Assembly: GCA_028571685.1 (NCBI GenBank)
Contig: CM053140.1
Span: 54,072,201 to 54,136,200, forward strand
Length of the DNA stretch: 64,000 nt
Reading direction: 5' to 3'
Source: Heterohyrax brucei
Lineage: Eukaryota; Chordata; Mammalia; Hyracoidea; Procaviidae
Notes under the pieces: model-generated
What the model saw: the letters and a program-made list of their open reading frames with translations, nothing else
What the model was told of the DNA's origin: nothing
Database searches by the model: none
Made by a program: the position numbers and the translations under genes
Shown here: in pieces, positions 23,920 to 64,000 of the stretch
Layout: each line of letters starts with the position of its first letter
Position numbering within the stretch: the stretch's first letter is position 1

Positions 23920-24076
23920 CCCTGGCAGCATGGTAGGTAACAGCTGGGCTGCTCATCAAAAAACGACCAGTTTGAATCCACCAAGTGCTCCTTGGAAACA
24001 CTATGAGGCAGTTCTACTCTGTCCTGTAAGGTCACTGTGCACTGGAATCGACTCGATGACAATGGGTTTATTTGGT
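23920..24076 (+). mobile_element. AfroSINE
   Basis: It shows 'cagccctggcagcatggtagg', 'gtttgaatccaccaagtgc', 'gcactggaatcgactcgatg' and a 'gggtttatttgg' tail. Confidence 0.9.
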
Positions 24077-24132
24077 TCTAGGTGACTGAGGCTCTGGGGG
24101 AAATCACTTCTCTCATTAGTCCCACAGCTAGT

Positions 24133-24145
24133 TGTGGGGGGGGGG
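24133..24145. repeat. Poly-G run
   Basis: A run of about 12 G bases ('tgtgggggggggg'). Assembly length may be unreliable here. Confidence 0.7.
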
Positions 24146-24289
24146 GAGTGTCAGACTTTCAACAAATCATTTTTTAAACGGTTTCTTCATTTGCAAAATG
24201 AGGTAGCATTTTCTTTCTTAGGTTTAACTCAGAAATAAAGATTTAATGAGAAGGACTTTTCCAGCAGTGTTCAGTGCCATGCACCAGGC

Positions 24290-24333
24290 ACATACAGGGT
24301 CACTGAGCTGGAACTGACTCAGCGACAACAGGT
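24290..24333 (+). mobile_element. AfroSINE tail fragment
   Basis: 'acagggtcactgagctgga' and 'actgactcagcgacaacagg' match the 3' end only. Confidence 0.65.
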
Positions 24334-24336
24334 GTG

Positions 24337-24600
24337 CGCAAGTCACTGTGCAGAGCACTTTACACGTGTTATGTAATCATCACAGTAACCCTGTGAAGAG
24401 GGGAATACTCTTTTTATATTCATTTTAAGGTAAAGAAACCAAAGCTCAAAGAGCTGTAAGTCTCTTGCCCAATATGTAATGAGTAAATGGTTGCAATGGG
24501 ATGTGAACCCAGCTCTCTGCCAGTCTTAGAACAATACTATCGGATAACAGGGAAATCTCCTAGCACGGTGCTTGCAACCTAGAAGCATTAAATAAATTTA
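24337..24600 (-). repeat. MIR SINE
   Basis: Reverse copy: 'gcagagcactttacacgtg' and 'aatcatcacagtaaccctgtg'. Confidence 0.65.
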
Positions 24601-24604
24601 CAGT

Positions 24605-25325
24605 CATTGTTATTTACTGTTATTACTATTATGTCATATGTGATTGGTTGGCCAAGAAACCAAGAAGTGATCCTATCCAAGGGGAAGAGATGCCAGCCCA
24701 GTCTAGCTCTGGGCCATGCCTATGCTTCACAAAGCATGAAGAGGCGGGTGCTAAGCTTGGGTAGTGTCTCTCTAAAACCTTGGCATCACTGAGTCATTTG
24801 ATGAAGGCCTGTTACAGTTCTTGCCTCCCGACTGGGAGGTGTAACTTCTCCCTTTGGGGCCTGAGGACCTTGCAAACTGGCTCATGGCATCCCTGTCCAT
24901 CAATCCCTGACCACTCAGCCATCAATCCCTGACCACCTAGCCATCAATCCCATTCCAGGGTGCCTTCTGGGACCTTGCCCTATGTAGAAACATAGGAACC
25001 CTCTGCCCCCTGATGTGTGTCTCTGATGATCTCTGCAGATGGGTGCGGGTGATTAAAGAGGCAGGGCCCAGAGCTAGAGGGAGAGGACCCATTTAAAAAG
25101 GCCTAGCGAGCACAGACATGCCACCTGGAATCCCAGGCTCCCTAAGCCCAGCCAGCGTGAGTCACCCTCACAGCCCTTCACCTGTGCGTTGCAACACAGC
25201 TGACAGAAACTCCACAGAGACAGGCCAACTGGTACAGAGAAGTGTGCCATCCTTTGGGCTGCAGTAAGCTTTGCAGTCACAGCTGGCACCAAATGGCCTT
25301 CCTGTTGCTAACCTCTGTGAAGTGA
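24605..25325. other. Intergenic, no gene seen
   Basis: It contains only the short 22-base tandem repeat reported separately. The rest is unassigned. Confidence 0.45.
24897..24951 (+). repeat. 22-base tandem repeat, 2.5 units
   Basis: Units 24897-24918 and 24919-24940 begin 'ccatcaatccctgaccac' and differ at two bases. A half unit follows. Confidence 0.9.
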
Positions 25326-25329
25326 TTGG

Positions 25330-25545
25330 GCTTTTACGCTGTGTTCTCTCATTCAATCTGAGCTCTAGCTCTTCCGTGCCGGGCAACTTGAGTAGTTTAT
25401 TTATTCACTTTGTTCCTCAGTTTCCTCATCTACAAAATGGGGATAACAAAACTATCTCATATGGCTCTTGTAAGGATTAAATGAGATACTGCATGTAAAG
25501 GTTTAGCCTAATACCTATCACATTGAGCACTTACTCTTTGCCAGA
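25330..25545 (+). repeat. MIR SINE
   Basis: It shows 'cctcagtttcctcatctac', 'aaatggggataacaaaac' and 'aaggattaaatgagatac'. Confidence 0.75.
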
Positions 25546-25698
25546 TACCCTAGTAGGCACTGGAGCTTTGGTACTGAACAAAACAAAGCCTTCACTCTTA
25601 GGGAGTTCACCTTCAGGGAGAGAAATAACAAACATTAGGAAAAATATATTTTAAAAAGTCGTAAGGGCTTTCAAAGAGAAAATGCTGTGATGCAGAAC

Positions 25699-25850
25699 AG
25701 GAGCCCTGATGGCACACTGGCTGTCAACCCCAAAGTCTGCAGTTCGAATCTACCAGCTGCCCCTTGGAACCCCTACAAGGCAGTCCTACTGTGCCCTATA
25801 GGGTCACTATGAGTCAGATTCAGCTGTGCAGTAGTGGGTTTGGGGGTTTG
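25699..25850 (+). mobile_element. AfroSINE
   Basis: It shows 'aggagccctgatggcacac', 'tgcagttcgaatctaccagc' and 'gtcactatgagtcagattc' with a 'gggtttgggggtttgg' end. Confidence 0.9.
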
Positions 25851-25859
25851 GAAACAGAG

Positions 25860-26570
25860 TGACAGAAGGTTTACTTGAACAGGGGTGACGGCAGAGGGCT
25901 GCTGAAAAGAGGTGGCTTTATTAGCATTATTATGATTTGTCAGGAATCCCTAGGCTCCCCTAACACAGCCTCCTGTAAGAAAGCAACCTCTGACAGTCCT
26001 CAGTAGGTCCTCTGCATTGGTCTGAGCCCACTCTAATAGAGCTCCTTTGGATTCTGGCTTTGCCCAGAAAACCTCCATTAGATTGGTAGATGCTGCTGAA
26101 ACTCTGCCTTCCTCAGGGAGAGAAAGGAGTGGGCCAAAGTGGCAGGCCTAGGAAGATAAAGAGACAACTGGTTCAAAGGAAAGGGCATGGGGGCGGGAAG
26201 CGAGACCAGAGATTAAAAAATGATACCAAGATCTTTGACTTCGATTTAGTTTCAAATGAGTCCCGGAGGAAGCTCTGAGAAAAGCTCTACCACCCTCCTG
26301 TTTGTGTTTGTGGATCTACTGGGTTTACCAACCTTGCCCTTTACAGAAGATAGCTCATGGCAATGATTCCAGTTACTCAGTCTAACAGACATCTTATTTC
26401 TAGCACATTCCAAACACAGCACTTAGAGTCTGTGACATGACTAGCTAGCTAAGGCTTCAGTGATGGCCAACTTCAACTTTCCCATCCCTTCTGTGCTGAT
26501 GAGAGAGGTATGTGGTTTGCCCACATCCCATTTAGATGGTATCATGCCAAATAAAAGGCTGCCCCCCTCC
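25860..26570. other. Intergenic, no gene seen
   Basis: Unassigned sequence. No repeat family or coding pattern recognised. Confidence 0.4.
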
Positions 26571-26574
26571 TACA

Positions 26575-26900
26575 TCCCCTAGATAGTAAACTCTTTGAGT
26601 AATGACCCTGTATTTTTAGCCTGTCTCCCCAGAACCTAGAGCAGGGCCTGGCACACAGGAGGGGTTCAGTGAGGCCAATGACTTCAGCTCCAGGGGCGGC
26701 CAGACTTAGAGCGAGATGACTAAAGATTGCGATTTGGAGTCTGACATTCATTTGCCCTTGGGCAAGTCACTTTACCTCTTTTTTTCCTTACCTGTAAAAT
26801 GTGTGTGTTGTAGAGGGAACATGGGGGCGGTGGTGGATATCTACCATACTGAGTTCCTGTGAGAATCAAGAGACCTCATCTGAATAGCTGTAAAAAGTTA
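26575..26900 (+). repeat. L2 3' end followed by MIR
   Basis: About 26580-26680 matches L2 ('ccagaacctagagcagggcc'). About 26700-26890 matches MIR ('gggcaagtcactttacctc'). Confidence 0.65.
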
Positions 26901-26904
26901 CTGA

Positions 26905-27289
26905 GAAGAAAAGGTCTTGCGAGGAAAGCCCTAAATAAAAGGGAACTCACACAGAGACCCAGCTGGGGAAGATGTGCCCCCCTCATTTGAGACTCCCCCA
27001 AATCTATGAAATGTTTGATGCTGGGTAGAGAAGCAGGGAGCGAAAGAATTTGGGGACAGTATCCTAGGTGTCCAGGATACTAGCTAGAAACAGGAAGCAA
27101 GACTTCCTTTAAGCCACGTATCTGTTGTTTGTCCCTGTACTTTTCCTCTAGCTGCCAAGTGCTTCTTTCCAACATTTTTTTCTGCCTCCCTCCGCCCTCT
27201 TCTCCACCCCCCCACCCCTCACCAAGAAAGGAATTGGCCAGCTCCACCCAGCTGGCCAGTGGCTCCACCCCTACCAGGCAAGCCAAGAG
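26905..27289. other. Upstream flank of GRHL3 promoter, no gene seen
   Basis: Non-repetitive sequence with a C-rich run at 27195-27222. It may be part of the promoter region. Confidence 0.4.
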
Positions 27290-27293
27290 TTAA

Positions 27294-27378
27294 CAGCTGC
27301 ACCTGTTGAGGTATACCTGCTGTCGCTGGCACCTGTCCTCACAGCCAATCAGCGCTGGCACTGCCGGGAACCTACCTG
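27294..27378. promoter_or_regulatory. E-box / ACCTG cluster in GRHL3 promoter
   Basis: In 85 bases there are CAGCTG (27294-27299), CACCTG (27300-27305), TACCTG (27314-27319), CACCTG (27330-27335) and TACCTG (27373-27378). CACCTG/CAGGTG is the binding core of ZEB and SNAIL repressors, and MYB/bHLH factors could also bind. That these sites are used is inference. Confidence 0.55.
27345..27349 (+). promoter_or_regulatory. CCAAT box
   Basis: The context 'agCCAATcagcg' is a good match to the NF-Y consensus on the + strand, about 185 bases before the ATG. Confidence 0.65.
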
Positions 27379-27436
27379 TCAGCAAAATCCCGATACTCAA
27401 ACTTCAACATAAATCAAACACTTCCCTGGGCAGGGA

Positions 27437-27460
27437 ATGTCTGTGTCAGGCAAGAATTAG
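27437..27460 (+). other. Possible upstream ORF in GRHL3 5' UTR
   Basis: An ATG at 27437 opens a seven-codon reading frame ending in TAG, 71 bases before the main ATG. It matters only if transcription starts upstream of 27437, which is unknown. Confidence 0.3.
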
Positions 27461-27531
27461 AGACGAGCGGTCAGCAGAGCCTCGGTGCCGGTCGTCGGGA
27501 CCTGGGAGCCTGGGAGCCGGGGAGCAGGAAG

Positions 27532-62817
<35,286 letters not shown>

Positions 62818-63615
62818 GGCCAGGCTCCCGAGCCCGTGGACCTGCGGTGTGGGCTGCAGCCGTGGAGCCAGCTGGAACACCACACACAACCTCTCCACAT
62901 GCCTCAGCGCTGTTACTTGAATGCCTTCCCTCAGGGAAGAGACCCTCTAGTCACGACCCCATGGATGTCAGACCTTGGCGGTCTCCAGATCGAACTCCCA
63001 TCTCATGCTTGAATTCACTTCCTGAACTTCCTGCCAGTGCCTGCTCACCATGGAATCTGCCATCGAGGTTAACAGACTCCGAGAGACTGCTTCCTCCCCA
63101 AAGACTGTCTCCTGCAGCAGATCCCCTACAGGCCGCCTGTGTAGGAGGTGAGAACTTGAGAACCTCTCTCCAGCAGAGCACCACCACCTACTACTCACTT
63201 CTTCCATCAACCTCAGACCAAGGATTTCTCACCTTTTGGCCAGTTAACTTGAAATCTCTTGTTTTGCAGTGCAAATAACTTTTAAAGACACTATGATGTA
63301 AACATTCTGTCTCATGGACTTCCTCAGTGCGAGATGTAAATACTAAAGTTAATCAACTGGAAGAAAGTGACCGTTGTGTAAAGCTCCCTGCACCCACTCA
63401 CTGTTGTATACATTTCTTATTTACAATTTTCACTTATATATATATATAAATATATTGTGTATATATGCAACATTTTATATTTTTCATGGATACATTTTTA
63501 TCATTTCAAAAAATGTGTTTTTCACATTTCTTGGATTATGTTTTTTTAGCTGTTATACAACTGCATTTTATATACTACTATGGTATTTAGTAATAAAATT
63601 ACAACTATGTATTAC
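62818..63615 (+). other. GRHL3: GRHL3 3' untranslated region
   Basis: About 800 bases run from the stop codon to just after the AATAAA signal. The second half is A/T-rich, with a TA dinucleotide run near 63434-63448. Two Pumilio-type motifs lie at 63335-63342 (TGTAAATA) and 63458-63465 (TGTATATA). No interspersed repeat was recognised inside. The cleavage position is estimated. Confidence 0.85.
63592..63597 (+). terminator. Polyadenylation signal AATAAA of GRHL3
   Basis: A canonical AATAAA hexamer lies about 775 bases after the stop. It is followed within 30-60 bases by T/GT-rich sequence ('acttgttccttttgtg'), which fits a cleavage site and downstream element. Confidence 0.85.
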
Positions 63616-63659
63616 TTCAAATGGTATACTTGTTCCTTTTGTGAAAATCTTAAGAGAGA

Positions 63660-64000
63660 GTGTCTCAGTTACGTAGTGCTGCTTTAACGGAAATTCAAGT
63701 GGATGGTTTTAGAAAGAGAAATTTTTATTTTGTCACAGTCCAGTAGGCTGGAAGTCCAAATCCAACATGTCAGCTCCAGGGGAGGGCTTCCTCTGCTGGC
63801 CCTGGAGGAAGGTCCTTGTCAGTCTTCTGCTAGACTGGAAGCCTCTGATGCACAGGAACCCCAGTCCTTCCCAGAGGACACACTTAGCTCCCCAAAGTGC
63901 TTTCTTGGTTGTGTGAGGTCCGCACATTTCTAGGCTAGCTCTTCTCTTTTTGTATCTCCAGAGACTGCCTCAAGGCACAATACAGTCTTATACTTGAGTC
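63660..64000. repeat. Interspersed repeat downstream of GRHL3, class uncertain
   Basis: 'tcagttacgtagtgctgctttaac', 'ttttattttgtcacagtcc' and 'gtaggctggaagtccaaatcc' follow the layout of a common mammalian repeat ('tagtgctgctataac...cacagttctggaggctggaagtcc'). It runs off the window. Confidence 0.5.

Larger units (their letters stand above)
27290..27531 (+). promoter_or_regulatory. GRHL3 proximal promoter and 5' UTR
   Basis: This repeat-free block sits directly before the start codon. It holds a CCAAT box at 27345-27349, several ACCTG boxes, a 7-base inverted repeat at 27422-27437 (TTCCCTGGGCAGGGAA) and rising CpG content near the ATG. No clear TATA box is visible; the closest is 'cataaatc' near 27409. 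The transcription start is not determinable by eye and probably lies between 27400 and 27500. Confidence 0.7.

Noticed and set aside
1-27200. Exons of the upstream neighbour known in human (IFNLR1)
   Set aside because: No cytokine receptor coding sequence was recognised on either strand.
63616-64000. Start of the next gene (STPG1 lies beyond GRHL3 in human)
   Set aside because: No exon with splice sites or known coding sequence is visible. The stretch looks like an interspersed repeat.

Overview
The window is mammalian nuclear DNA, with spliced exons, GT-AG introns, dense interspersed repeats and low CpG outside one island. The lineage can be read from the repeats. About 32 copies or fragments of the tRNA-derived AfroSINE family are present, recognisable by an 'aaccctggtggc...gtggttaag' head, a 'ctatgagtcggaatcgactc' tail region and a final 'ggtttggtttt'. 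This family is restricted to Afrotheria. An RTE-type LINE 3' end and a two-copy repeat of elephant type point to a paenungulate such as an elephant or manatee. The exact species is inference.

There is one confidently recognised gene: GRHL3 (grainyhead-like transcription factor 3) on the + strand. All 16 coding exons, from the ATG at 27532 to the stop ending at 62817, were traced. They give a 603-residue protein with intact reading frame at every junction. Its 3' UTR runs to a polyadenylation signal at 63592. The N-terminal activation region lies in exons 2-4, the CP2-type DNA-binding domain mainly in exons 6-10, and the C-terminal dimerisation domain in exons 13-16.

Positions 1 to about 27250 are intergenic DNA upstream of GRHL3. 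I see no gene there. It holds AfroSINEs, ancient MIR and L2 copies, L1 pieces and several repeat-free blocks that read like regulatory elements. The strongest is at about 2490-2880, with two AP-1 sites 20 bp apart and a perfect palindromic grainyhead site. The proximal promoter (about 27290-27531) has a CCAAT box and a cluster of ACCTG boxes of the ZEB/SNAIL type.

Intron 1 (11.5 kb) carries a CpG island at about 29860-30860 that may be a second promoter, possibly bidirectional. The other introns hold repeats, a pyrimidine-rich tract just before exon 10, and a nested AfroSINE insertion. After the GRHL3 polyadenylation signal the last 340 bases look like an interspersed repeat. No prokaryotic, CRISPR, tRNA, rRNA or viral gene content was recognised.
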